DNA of 64,000 bases from Ilyonectria destructans (lineage: Eukaryota > Ascomycota > Sordariomycetes > Hypocreales > Nectriaceae). The stretch spans positions 3,100,001-3,164,000 of the forward strand of contig JAHEWK010000008.1 in NCBI GenBank assembly GCA_020740775.1, in the 5' to 3' direction. The notes under the pieces are model-generated. The model was not told the origin of the DNA and made no database searches. It worked only from the letters and a program-made list of their open reading frames with translations. Every line of letters starts with the position of its first letter. The stretch's first letter is position 1. A program made the position numbers and the translations under genes. This document shows, piece by piece, positions 1-10,654 of this stretch.

Positions 1-1493
1 ATCGTCCAAATTTGATCGGCACTGGCACCTCTTCAAGAAGGTTGATGTGATAGTCATCTAGGAATAGGTGTAGGTCCAATCCTTCATCCTCCTGAAGCCA
101 CCGAAAGCTGTTATAGAAGGAGCCCGTCCCCTTGCTGTCCGACCCGCGGCCAGCCTTATCAGCCTGCGGTGGCGGTATATGTGATACCGACGACTGTCCG
201 TCACAACATCCCGGGCTAGCAAGTGGCGATGGCGTCTTGGGGTCCGGCGACTCTCGTTTCTCAATTATGATCAATGCCTCGTCTGCGGCGCTGAGCTGGA
301 GACTCTGCCGGCGGTAGTGGGCGACCAGCTGCTCCTCCTCCGTAAGGTGGTGGCGCTTAATCTTTTCGGGGAGACTCGCGTAGAAGCGCTGGTCCGCTGA
401 AGTGATACGGGGTTGGCGACGGGCCGATAGGATGGGGGAGTCCGAGACGGCTCTGTTCTTTTGGCGTTGTTGAGGCTTGGGAGGCTTGGCTAACGGTGGC
501 CGTGGAGTCCACGTTTGGTCGTGACCGGCACTCTCAAGGCGAGGGTAGTCGTCCGGGTCGGGATGGTGGTCAGTAAACCGAGACCGCTCGATTGTGGAGA
601 AGTACTGGGGGATAAGGGAGTTTAGCGCTAAGACGATGGAAAGAAGGCCCGACTCGACGAGACATGGCCCAACCCAGAAAGCACAAACAAGATGGCCAAG
701 GAGACGAAGACGAGCAGGTTCACAACTTCAGGCCATGGAGGGGGATCCCTGGCTCTTAAGGCCGGAGAGAGGGGCACAACTGGAAGGGGAAAGGACATAT
801 CTCAATGCGGAACGAAGCGAGGGTAATGGATGATTGGGCTATTTGGGCGTGACCGGGAGTTTCTTGGAGTCGGTGAGCCCGGTTAGTTGGTGGAGCTGGA
901 GCCCTGCTGCTCCAAAGGCATGGATCTATTAGGAGTGGCAGGCCGTCGTCACGTCTGCCTCGAGTGGCCGCCCAGCTGGTGAGTGTTCCTGGGATGCCGA
1001 GGCGGCAACTAGCCCCGGCAGCTGCAGGATCCGATGCCAAGCTCGCCGAATCATGGCTACCACAGCGCAAAGACATGTTGTTAGGAGCAAGGAAACGCGT
1101 TGTGCTTACTTTGCGTTGGATGGTGGGAGGGAGAGACTCAAACTCTTCTCTCGTAATGATGGCAGATGGTTGGCTGACGAGCGATGGAGACGAGCCATCA
1201 GCCGAGAGACGCAGATATTTGGATGGGTCTGGGCCGGGATTCCGGTTGCGCCGCCAGTGTCGGAGGTGGCTTCGTAACGAGGGGGGGCGGTCGTCGAGGA
1301 AGTCGTGGGGAACTGGAGATCTGCGTTGTATTCTCACCTCCCTTTGACCCATTGTGACGCCTAATGGACGGATGACTGGGTCGGACGGCTGGTAGGGCGG
1401 CACGGTTTCGAGAGTCTCGGACAGAGAGCGGCGATGAGGTTGGATAGCGCGCTCATCATGTGAGGACAATGGAAATGAGCGGCCATGACTCAA
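1..1493 (-). CDS. Conserved filamentous-ascomycete protein, unknown function (partial, runs off left edge)
   Basis: Two exons read as one protein. Exon 1 spans about 1493-1110 and ends ...LPPTIQRK at a GTAAGC donor. Exon 2 runs from 604 to beyond position 1 and opens YFSTIERSRF after a CAG acceptor. The intervening 505 bp intron is long for this window. The product is hydrophilic, with a Ser/Pro/Arg-rich N-terminus (SLSETLETVPPYQPSDP), a basic segment, then a helical stretch with RFYASLPEKIKRHHLTEEEQ and, near the window edge, SFYNSFRWLQEDEGLDL and DDYHINLLEE. I recognise the style of a conserved ascomycete protein but can name no function or domain. No ATG opens exon 1: the frame begins at TTG 1493, so an upstream exon is likely, or Met at residue 48 is used. 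The 3' end lies outside the window. Confidence 0.6.
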
Positions 1494-1594
1494 TGAGACG
1501 GGTCGTCAAGCGCAATAGCGGACAGTGTCTTAATTAGTCACTTACCGAACCTCAGCACCCCACAAGGGCGCCTTGAAAGAAGGGTTTGGCGCAA

Positions 1595-1776
1595 ATGAGA
1601 GACCTACTTACCCCAAGCCCTCATCATCTGCTCAAATGCCGAAGGTATTTCATCGGGTTCTGGCCCAATAGCCGGGTTGTAGTCAAGGTCGGACCAACTC
1701 GATCCGAACCTGGCTCGATCGGTCTGTCATTCGGCCGTTTACCTCCAATCTCTTGCCAACTCATCCTCAACCATCC
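1595..1776 (-). CDS. Candidate small ORF or unresolved 5' exons
   Basis: On the minus strand an ATG near 1772 starts MVEDELARDWR. A GTAAAC donor and CCAG acceptor then join it to RFGSSWSDLDYNPAIGPEP and onward through PSAFEQMMRAWG, ending at a GTAAGT donor near 1608. The frame looks protein-like, but I could not join it in phase to the next exon of the gene to its left. It may be a separate protein of about 48 residues or misread 5' exons of the neighbour. No family is recognised. Confidence 0.25.
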
Positions 1777-2523
1777 TGTGTCGTGTTCAGCCACCAACCC
1801 CCCAGTCTGCCCTCAACGCGTGTCATTATGCAGTAACTATCTGGCAATCAATCATAAGACGTAAGCCGAGAATTTAGTCAGCTGCACATGATCGGATCGG
1901 TAGCTTTATGCCGGGAGTCGCTTTGCTGGACAGAGTTGACAGGGAATGGAGGTATGCGCCTGATATTTGACTCCGCTGCTCTACCACAACAAGATCACGG
2001 CGCCCAGGTGTTGCCTGGTACTTGCTGAGATTTAATACCGCATATTATAGTATCGGAACAAAGAGAGCTGTTCCGACTGTAGCAGGATACTCTTCCAGAA
2101 ATCGAGAGATATATGCCGAAGTACCTATCACGGCCATAACTGCGCTCATGAGCTGATAGCCGAAGTCAGCTACAGGGACGACTTGTGGACCAGGTCCGCT
2201 CTTCGGGCGGCGGTGGCGGCAATCAAAGTTATCCATGAATTGCCTGACGATCCAAGCTCCGAAACCTACTTCCTGACCCCGTTCGGTACTCGCTCTGAAT
2301 ATGTAAGTTTACACGGTTAGCCAATGTCTCCTCGGAATGAGGTAACTTGGGTGATTCACAGGTCGCATCGTGCCTTGCTCATACGGTAGGATAGACATGC
2401 TCGAAACGCCCGGGTTTTCCCCAGCAGCCGTGCCAGTATGGGCATCAGCACTAGTTGTTCTTCAATCAACAGGTTAATTGCCTTCATAGAAATGACACTC
2501 CATACGCCTAAAAACCATGACTA
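1777..2523. other. Intergenic stretch
   Basis: No convincing gene. A 63-residue minus-strand open frame at 2045-2236 has no recognisable features. This is probably the shared 3'/5' flank between the left-edge gene and the Zn2Cys6 regulator. Confidence 0.4.
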
Positions 2524-4690
2524 TCAAGGAGGCGGCCGCGTCCCATAATCAGGACCCGCATACACTTGGGCCATCGGAGCAGATTCATGGATGCTCGCCA
2601 TTCTCGGATCGAACTGAAATACGGCCGACAACCCAAAGCTCATGTCATGGTCGAAGAACAGACCCCTGTCCAAATCAGGGAACAGGCTATCCACACCCAG
2701 CATCTGCCCCGGCGCATCGACACTATCGCTGATACCCGTCCCAGCGACCATCCCCTTTAGCAAGGGGCGACGCCCTAGAGCCGCGGTGTTTAGCATCTCT
2801 AACATTCTTTCTAAACCCCCAGTCATTAGGTTCGCCAGGTGCCATTTCCCGACCGGCTGAGACCGGAACTGCCGCACAAGACTCGTGATCAGGTCACAGA
2901 CTCGTTCCCTCTCTACAAGATCGCCGCCATACTTGAGAGCCACTTTGATAAGGAACACACACGCAAATGCCGTCATAGAGTGCATATATGACGGCATGCC
3001 CACGATACCTGTTGCGACGTCTGGGTCAGAGATTATAAGATCGATGATGACCGTAGCTGCGGCGATAGCTTTTAAGGCGCAGTCAAATAAGTAATGTGGG
3101 ATAGGGTCGTCGCCGGATAGGCCCCGGAAGACATGAGAGTAGAGGTGAATCTGCGCAAAGTTGTAGTGTAGTATTGTTCCCTTGCGAGGGAACGACCCAA
3201 TCTGCGGCCATTGTTCTATCGAGCATCAGCAAGAGTAGCATCAAGAGCGCGACTCTATATCAAGGCGAGACCAACCTGGCAGTTCCCTAGTCCACTGCTC
3301 ATACCACTGATCAAGCTGTCGCCGAAAGTGCGAAATGTGGTTGATGTACACCCTGGGGATCGGCTCGCCCTTGTCGTAGCCGAATAGCTCTCGAATACTC
3401 CTCAAGATGCTCACTAGCGCCACCTGACCCATAAGCCGCTTATCTTCCTTAGTTGCAACAGCAGACTCTAGGAACTTCTCCCATCCTTGGATCGACGAGT
3501 CTTCCTGGACAATTGACGGCCGTCCGTATAGAGTGGCGAGATGCTGGTCGCAGATATAGAGGATATACCAGAGCCTCATACAGTCAGCTGCTCCCTGGCT
3601 GCGCTCTTTAATAGCCTGGTTATAGCTGTGGCGTAAATTGCACTCGGCAGCCCGCCGAATAGCATATCCTGAGAGCATCCACGAGATGTCACTTAGCCAG
3701 TACGAAGCAACGCACAGGGCGCGAAGATAATCTTGATCAATACATCGTTCAAACATAGATTTCTCCATGAGGCGACGAAACTCAGAGCTGCACACCCCGT
3801 ATAAGTTATCAGACTTTGGGGCATGAAGCGCTGCAACGGTAAGAGTGGCCGCAGATAAAATAGGACTTTTTTGCCGCAACTCCTCAAGGGTCTGATAGCG
3901 ACAGCCAATGCTATACATATAGCGGTCTAGACGATCTCGGTACAGAGCGAAGAGACTTTCTGCATCTGCTAGAGCGAGTGACTTACGAGTGATGAAGTCG
4001 TCTATACGTCGACCCCGCTGCGTCGCCTCGTTATCTTCAGGCGACCGCAGCGCGCTCAGCTTGGTCAGAGTGTATAGTGAGTGGATAGGGACATACGGAA
4101 GGCCTTCATCCTCAGGCGTCGCCTTCGGGGAGTTGTCGCATGAGGGACCACGATGTTCCGCAGGGAGAGACGGCGATTGGTGCCTGCTTCTAGAGTGATC
4201 CATGCGGAGTGAGCCTTCCGTCTCGCAGGCTGTAGGACATTGCAATGGAGGTAGTTCTCTGAGGCCGAGTTTGTTCAGGACCTTCTTGAGAGCGCCGTGG
4301 ATGTGGTCCAGGTCCTGTGCTACGGCTTCGGGGAGTCTATCTAAAATGTGAGCAATTGGAGAAGCAGTCGTGAGATGAAAGGTTGCGGTAACACGTACTG
4401 TGACTTGTCATCGATAATCTTCTGCAAGCTCTTGTTCAAGACGCAGCCCAAGTTGCGCTCTGCACACCTGCGACAAGGTGGACCCCTCTCATTCATCAGA
4501 CATTTAGTCTGGCCTCAATGTCAATCATAATGAATCCATGTCATCAATTCCATCATACCTTGTGTTTTCGGCATGCGACACAGGCCTTGGTATTCCTTGA
4601 TATCTGTGGAAATGGGATGTCGCCGTTTCTAAAGCAGCCGAGCCCGCTGAGGCTCTCGCGATTCGGCGCATTGCTCTGATCCTCAGGCTT
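2524..4690 (-). CDS. Zn2Cys6 transcription factor with fungal-specific regulatory domain
   Basis: The binuclear zinc cluster is split by a 50 bp intron (4509-4558). The pieces join to ACVACRKHK plus TKCLMNERGPPCRRCAERN, then LGC, giving spacing C-x2-C-x6-C-x8-C-x2-C-x6-C. A second intron (4337-4397, GTACGT donor) leads into LPEAVAQDLDHIHGALKKVL, a linker that usually follows the cluster. The large exon 4336 to about 3248 carries the fungal TF middle homology region (LSDISWMLSGYAIRRAAECN; LYGRPSIVQED). The last exon (about 3209-2524) continues through FAQIHLYSHVFRGLSGDDP and ends near AQVYAGPDYG. The intron between the last two exons is only about 38 bp with a GTCGCG donor, which is atypical. 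The first exon is not fixed because the frame before the cluster is closed by TAG near 4714. Target genes are unknown; no obvious pathway gene adjoins it. Confidence 0.75.
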
Positions 4691-4714
4691 TGAAGGAGTC
4701 AGCGGCTACAACCC

Positions 4715-6234
4715 ATGTCAGATGTACTCTCGTTTCCTTCATTCATCTTCAAAGGGTTCTCATACTGCAGGTGTTGGTAGCATCATCGCTTCGCCATTTG
4801 ATCCTCCTCCAGCTCCTCCCCTATTCGCATCATCCCAAGTCCGCTTGACCATAGTCGCGAATCAATCATGGCTGTTTCAAGATTGCTTGTGCTATGGTCA
4901 TTCTCTACCTCGTAGGGTGTCACTAAGCGGGCGAGGTACCATGATCTGTGAGTCAGCGGGAAGGGCTCAGCTTTGAATCCGCTAAGTTCATCAAATGCTC
5001 GGCATCGGCTACTGGTCGAGGTGCTAGCAACCTTAAAGGCCACCCTTCTAATTGCCGAGAAATAGATCGAGAAGCACATTCGGCAAATGCCTATCGGCTA
5101 TCGGCTATCGGCTTAAACTAAATCTCCTCAATATTAGCCGTTCATTCCATTTTGATGTCATAGGACGAGCCAAAATATAGACACCCCATAAAGGTTCTTG
5201 CAGGGAGGCTCTCGCCACACCCTTCTCCCAGGTATTGAGATATCCACCAGAGCTATCTGAATGATGAGATTCCAAAGGAATAAACCGAGCGAAGGGGTTA
5301 TGTAAGCAGAGTAATTGGAGCGTATCCTCAGAGGCGTCACATATTGGTCTAAAACTTGGAACGGGGCCAGTTCCGAGCTGCGGTGACTCTCTGCTGCCTC
5401 TCGAGTATGCCCCTCCGACACCTCCAGCCACCGGCCCCGACCTACTCACACCTTCACTCACCTTCCATACACCTCCTCTCTACCATAGTAATAGCGTGGT
5501 ATTATCAGCTGAAGAGATCAAAACTATGGTATGCTGTGGACAACGATAGCATGCTGGGTTATGGTTTGAGATGGGGAAGAAAAGACGGATGAATGGTTCA
5601 TGATTTTGGGAAATTGCTAGGGGACATGGAAGCCCTGAATTGGCCCAGTTGTAGGACACGACAACGTGCACAGGCCCGTTTGGTTGTATTTTGTCAAAGT
5701 ACAAGCAACCCTTGTTACAGTAGGAGGGATGCCTAGCGATAGCAGTGGACGATGCGTTTGGGAGCAGAGGATATCTGGGCGCCACTCATTCACATGAAGG
5801 CCTCAAGGAGTCCAGGACTTCAACACCGTAGGGTTTTCTTTGCATTGCATATCTTATACAGTACCTTGACTAGAAATGGTAGCATTTGACAACTAATTAT
5901 CAAGGCAAATATGGATTACCCCGATTGTGACTTTGGGAACTTGGCAACGTTGCGCTATTGTGGCGGGTCAGCCAGAACAAGATGACTACTAACTCGTCTC
6001 CGCCGTTGAAGCCGAATCCGATTTCCCGTGCATTGGTCGGATATGTGGGAAATGGAAGAAGCGTCGGTGTGGTAATAATGCCGAAACTTCAAGCTATAGC
6101 GGTGTCACAAATTGCTCTATGGACAGGTTTGCCGAGCGAAATATCATCGAAAATTGTGTCTCTTGAACGGGATGGGGGCCAACCAATAGACATAATCTCT
6201 AACGACGTGTCTTTCACCACGGTTACTATTTTAA
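4715..6234. other. Intergenic stretch, no gene recognised
   Basis: About 1.5 kb with only short overlapping open frames on both strands. A small tandem array of the heptamer ATCGGCT (three copies, about 5091-5113) is the only repeat noticed. It is otherwise the flank between the regulator and the receptor gene. Confidence 0.5.
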
Positions 6235-7495
6235 TCAATCTCGAGCGCGAAAAAACCCGCGTCGGTCCTTCCACTGGAGCGAAGCCTGCCGCAAGTGTTC
6301 GCTAAACCCGTACGTGAAGGCATTGACAAACCCGATAAACTGAGTCGAGCATTGGAGAGCCTGTAACCAACGTGGAGAAGCGTCGATGGACTCGGCAAGT
6401 CGATTGGCCATACCGGGAATCCATAATAAAAGATATGCAATGGGATACCCATTCATCAGCAACATCTTCTTCAAATTGGGTGGTGCCGGAATGTGTGACG
6501 CTGGCCGAATTGGATCAGCCGACTTCTGAATTGACTGGATAGGTCGCGTGCTCTGTGTTTGAGAACGACAGTCTTCCGCTGACGCCGACCATAAGGTTGC
6601 GTTGCCGATCGGGGCCGTGTCCAGAGGGGCTTGGATCTGCTCCGGTCTGTCGTGAAGGTCGCCCGATACTTCACAGGAGCTCGAGGCCAGAATGTGCTGA
6701 GTATCAGACAATTCCGCGCAGTCATCAAAGCAAGTGGGATCCCCTAAAGTGGCCGAGGAGGGATGACTTATTCGAAACTTGCCGAACATTCGCTTCAGGT
6801 GTATGTAGATATAAGTATAGATAGCGATAGTAGCCAAGAAAATGGCTACGCGCCACCCATGCGTGAGCCCATAGCGGAGCCCGAGATACTCCGGGCGAAT
6901 CCAGCACCAGTTCCCACTGACGTGGCCGTAGGCTCCCAAACTGAGACCGATAGTACCTGATATATACATCTTAGCAAAACCGTCACGCCTCAAGAAGATT
7001 CAAAGATTGCGGTTACTGGTGATGATGCCAGGGATCCACGCAGCAACGCATACAGCTGTCGTGGCCATAGCAGACGATTGTGCAACAAGTTGGCCGTTGA
7101 GCACAGTAAAAAGGACAACGATGGATATGATGAGAATGTTGAAGTCGATAGCTTGGACAGAGAATTGTCCGAACCAAGCGTTGGCAATGCAACCGACGCC
7201 GACGGTTGTATTCTCGTCCGTGTGCCTGCTCGCCAGCGCGATCGCACCCGAAACCGTGTTATTAAGGCTATTCATGAAATCTAACCATACTAACGGTAAG
7301 CCAAACAGTGGAGTTAGCATTGTCCTCTGGATACATACCTGCTACGAGAAGATTGATAATGAGTGCATGGCGAAAATGTCGCCTAGGTGGAACGACTATA
7401 TGCAACACGATTGCGATTGAGGTGGCAAGAAAGGACAAAAGCGAGCCAATGAATGTCGGTATAGCGACGACAGGGTCAATCGGTGAGGTGGACAT
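6235..7495 (-). CDS. Seven-transmembrane G-protein-coupled receptor, cAMP-receptor/Git3-like
   Basis: Three exons (7495-7339, 7280-7017, 6956-6235) splice in frame to 380 residues, with GTATGT and GTAACC donors. The start is ATG 7495 (MSTSPIDPVVAIPTFIGSL). TM1 and TM2 lie in exon 1. Exon 2 has NSLNNTVSG, the loop cysteine and WFGQFSVQAIDFNILIISIV, then WIPGIITS. Exon 3 has YGHVSGNWCWI, a further TM, a cytoplasmic loop of about 100 residues and the closing pair YPIAYLLLWIPGMANRL and FIGFVNAFTYGFSE. This layout and the last motifs are typical of fungal receptors related to Dictyostelium cAMP receptors and yeast Git3/Gpr1 (Git3_C domain). In that family they signal through a G-alpha to adenylate cyclase. 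The ligand cannot be predicted. The C-terminal tail is short. Confidence 0.85.
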
Positions 7496-8662
7496 GCTGG
7501 GGTGAGGGCTGGGTCCTTTGATTGTGAGAGGACCCAGAGGAGGTGCAAGGTCCAGATCTTATGGGCAATGTTACCACCCGACTCCGTCTTGGGATAATCC
7601 CACAGTTCGGGGAGCGTTCAGAATGCTCGTTGCCTGAGGTGGCCGAACCAGCGGAGACCGTGGCTTTTTGGTTTGGCTAGTACTCCGTACGCGTTCGCCG
7701 TACTAGCTTGCAGTTGAATCAACACCCTGACTCGACTGTTCTTTGCTCCTACTGGGATGCTTGATCCAAGGTCGTCCATGACAATCCGTACAATAATAAT
7801 GACGTGTGACAATGGCGGACTAATGAAATAAGTGTAGGGCAGAGAAGAGTCCAGACTCTCCAGGAGAAGTCGTATCCGGATGCATTAGTTGTTCGATCCG
7901 ATCGGTCAATGTGGGACGATCGCCACGATGAATAATCCAATCCCCTTTCCTCTTCCTCAGAGTAACAGCAGTCAATTTGCGGCCGAGTCAGTTACCTTGT
8001 TTACTTTGTTGCATCCCCCCTTCCTTTATTGGTGTAGGATGAATGCTGGGGAGCTTTCCACCGAGCAGCGGGTTCCTCTGGTATTGACAAAGCGCCAATC
8101 GTTTGGTCTGGAAGACAAGCTCCGTCCTCCAGCCGACAAGGTATTTAGTAGTGAATCGGCTTTCTAAACCAAGCCAGAAAGATGGGATTGCCAGAGACTA
8201 AGCGATAGGCTAGAGCTTCTTGGCCTACATACCCCCACGGGGCCCCAGACGCCTCGACCCCATTTCCCCGGACCCCGGATGTGCTTGCCGAGGGTTGGGC
8301 CAGGGCGATGCCGAATTATCCGGATCCTATGCTTTTTGCGCAACAAATTAAGCGTAGTCATGGTCAAGGAAACGCCAGTGCAGGAAACAACAACCAATTG
8401 CCGGATCAGTTGCCGAATCAGTTGCCGAATCGGTTGCCGAATCAGCCTGAGTCTAAGTTCTCTGCTGGCTCGCTCGTTCTGCGGCACACTCCGCCACCAG
8501 CGAATGAACGCAAGAAGCGATGCTGTTCAGGGGAAAGCCGTCCTTAGAGCTGCTGGAGCTGCTCGAGAAGACTCAGCGTTCGGCTGCTTCATGAGTCATC
8601 CGGGGGCGGAGGGTTTCTGGGTCGAAGGTTTACTACAGGCGAAGGTTATGGGGGGGCGGTCA
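7496..8662. other. Intergenic stretch with 12-bp tandem repeat
   Basis: No gene is recognised. The 3' half of the transporter expected between 8662 and about 8000 is absent. Open frames here begin with GTG or are overlapping shadows. Confidence 0.45.
8398..8445. repeat. 12-bp tandem repeat, four units
   Basis: Four consecutive units of TTGCCGAATCAG with one or two substitutions (TTGCCGGATCAG, TTGCCGAATCAG, TTGCCGAATCGG, TTGCCGAATCAG). It lies just beyond the truncated end of the transporter pseudogene. Length is a multiple of three, but no convincing coding frame contains it. Confidence 0.8.
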
Positions 8663-10114
8663 TTACATATTAAGGTTACTCTTCAATCCACTTCGTTGAG
8701 CAACACAATGTAGAAGTAGGGTACGTGGGCCGAATTTATCAACTAGGACAGCGGACGAAAGGGCGGAAATGTAGTTGAACACCTGGAGACCGCCGTTGAT
8801 GCCATTTTGGGCTGTGCCGTCCGCAATACCGACTTGCTTCAGAATCAAGGCCAGGAAGTAGAGATCGGGGTATTTCCTGAAGCTTGCTGCATAATTCCAA
8901 TGACAACGAGGATAAATAATCTATGGCGATTACCAGCTGCAGCGAACGGTATCAGTATCTACCACAGGTCCACAGAGCAAGGTGGTAGGGTAAGGGAAGC
9001 GATTAAACTTACGTATCTCTAGGAAGGCAGAGAATTTGGTAGTGCTTCGAATTTTCTCGGGGGCCAATGCAGCTTTAATCTCGGCGATTTCAAACGTAAC
9101 GAGAGGACTGTTGATGTCGCCGCCGGCATGGTGCGTTGCCAATATCTGAAGGGCTTCTTCCCGGCGGTCCTTATAGATAAGCCATCTTGGGGTCTCGGGG
9201 ATCCAGCAGCAAATGATGAGTTACAAGATTGAAGGGGCTCCCTGGAGTAGAGATGGAATTCTCCAAGACTATGAGTTACTAATCTTAAAAGTGCCAAACG
9301 TCTCTCGTGTCAGTGAATGCATGAATTCTGAATTCTGAATGTGGAGAAAATACCAACCTGCGATGACGGCTCCGACAAACCAGTTGGTGTTATAAATGGC
9401 TGTTATTTTTCCTCGGCGGCTGGGATATGACAATTCAGCCACAAGCTCAGGCGATGCAACAGCAGCTACCGAGATTCCAAAGCCGAGAAGGTGTCGCGCA
9501 ACGAGAAACATGGCCATGTTTTGTGAGGCAGCCTGAATAGCAGCTCCCACCAACATAATGATACTTCCGATCTGAATGGGCATACGGCGACCTAGCCTGT
9601 CGGTTATGTACCCTGAGAATGGAAGTGCCGTGATGAAACCGATGGTGTTGATTGTTCCAAGTGTACCCAAAACTGCTCCATGGGGATGATCGAAGTCTAC
9701 CAGATGGCGATGCCATGTCAGCAAGTCTCATATGACAGGAGATTACCAAGGTTCCTGGTTAGCCGACTTACCTTTTTGCCAGACGGGTAATGTTTGCAGC
9801 CCATTCATCATGCTTCCATCGAATCCGTTGGTGGCTGGTGTAAGGAGAGCACCCAGCAGCACAAGGTTTAACTTGAGAAGATGGGGAACTTTCCACCACG
9901 GCTTCCCCAAGTCAGGAAGAACATCGTCAAGTGACATGCCGTGGAAAGTGGTAGCATTGCCCTTCTCGTCAATGTCGATTGTCTTGGCTTGTTCCAAGTG
10001 TCCATCCTTTCGTTCCTCGGAATCTTCGAGCGATGGTTTGGTTATTGCGGTCAAAAACTTGTGCCTAGAGATGACAATGTCAAAGTGTAGCGATGTCAAT
10101 TGTTTAGCTGGCAA
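8663..10114 (-). pseudogene. MFS sugar transporter (lactose permease/hexose type), decayed and truncated
   Basis: The protein is recognisable as a sugar porter. It shows the first TM region (LNLVLLGALLTPATNGFDGS), TLPVWQK, the loop GYITDRLGRR, the AELSYPSRRGK segment, CWIPETPRWLIYKDRREEAL and QVGIADGTAQNGINGGLQV with DKFG. It is broken by TAG at 9269-9271 (where NSWSWRIPSLLQG is expected), TAA at 9221-9223 (SIL-stop-LIICCW) and a one-base deletion near 8863, where ISYYLALILK is expected. It ends at 8663 after DKFGPRTL, so roughly the last five membrane segments are missing. Introns at about 9699-9770, 9305-9359 and 8938-9013 are still visible. The first ATG is unclear because the open frame begins with TTG. 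The gene is divergent from the GH32 pseudogene, the usual arrangement of a fructan-utilisation pair. The stops fit C-to-T or G-to-A change at CpA/TpG, as RIP produces. Confidence 0.85.
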
Positions 10115-10654
10115 AAGAACTCAGAGTCCAGAGAAAGAAGCCGAGACTCTCATATTAGAGCGAAGGGGGCGAGCACACAAGCAAGCAAGCGAACACAGAG
10201 TACGCATACATCAAGGAGCGGGGAATAATGCAAGATTCTCCAAAACGACAAACGGCTTCAGTTAGTGGCATGATCTAGTTCAACTGTCGGGGTTTTATCC
10301 TCGTGGGCTACAAGATCTAGGGAGACTGCTACTTCTGTGGGATAAGGCACCTATGCGCCGATTCAAATTATGGCTATTATAGTCGCTTTGATGATTGGGC
10401 GGGCTCTCTCTTTGATGAAATGAATCTTCACAATTCAATTTTCCACAGGTCATTATCTGGATCATATCCACAATACAAAGTCTCTCCCCTCTATCCCAAT
10501 ACTAAATCAAAGTCGCCACACTCCTTTACCGAGTTTGAGGATTAAATCCGGGTGGTCAAATGCTCCACTATTTCCAATAAGGTGTTTCTCGAGATAGACA
10601 CTGATGTGCCTCTCGCCCTTTCTACACTCTCATTACTGAAAGATTCTCTGCACC
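10115..10654. promoter_or_regulatory. Divergent intergenic region of the decayed transporter/GH32 pair
   Basis: 540 bp between the two pseudogene starts, presumably the former shared promoter. It has no open frame of note. A specific activator site cannot be assigned by eye. Confidence 0.35.

Noticed and set aside
594..833. Open frame inside the intron of the left-edge gene, reading on the minus strand as a membrane-like segment upstream of YFSTIER
   Set aside because: It is closed by TGA at 728-730. A clean CAG acceptor at 605-607 joins the downstream part to exon 1, so the hydrophobic-looking stretch is intronic.
2045..2236. 63-residue minus-strand frame
   Set aside because: No start context, domain or neighbour support; composition does not resemble the verified genes.
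5105..5785. Several overlapping frames of 80-120 residues on both strands
   Set aside because: Mutually overlapping, no recognisable motif and no splice logic.
8281..8547. Frame coding for a QLPNQLPN repeat protein
   Set aside because: It begins with GTG, the repeat simply reflects the 12-bp tandem DNA repeat, and it lies in the deleted part of the transporter.
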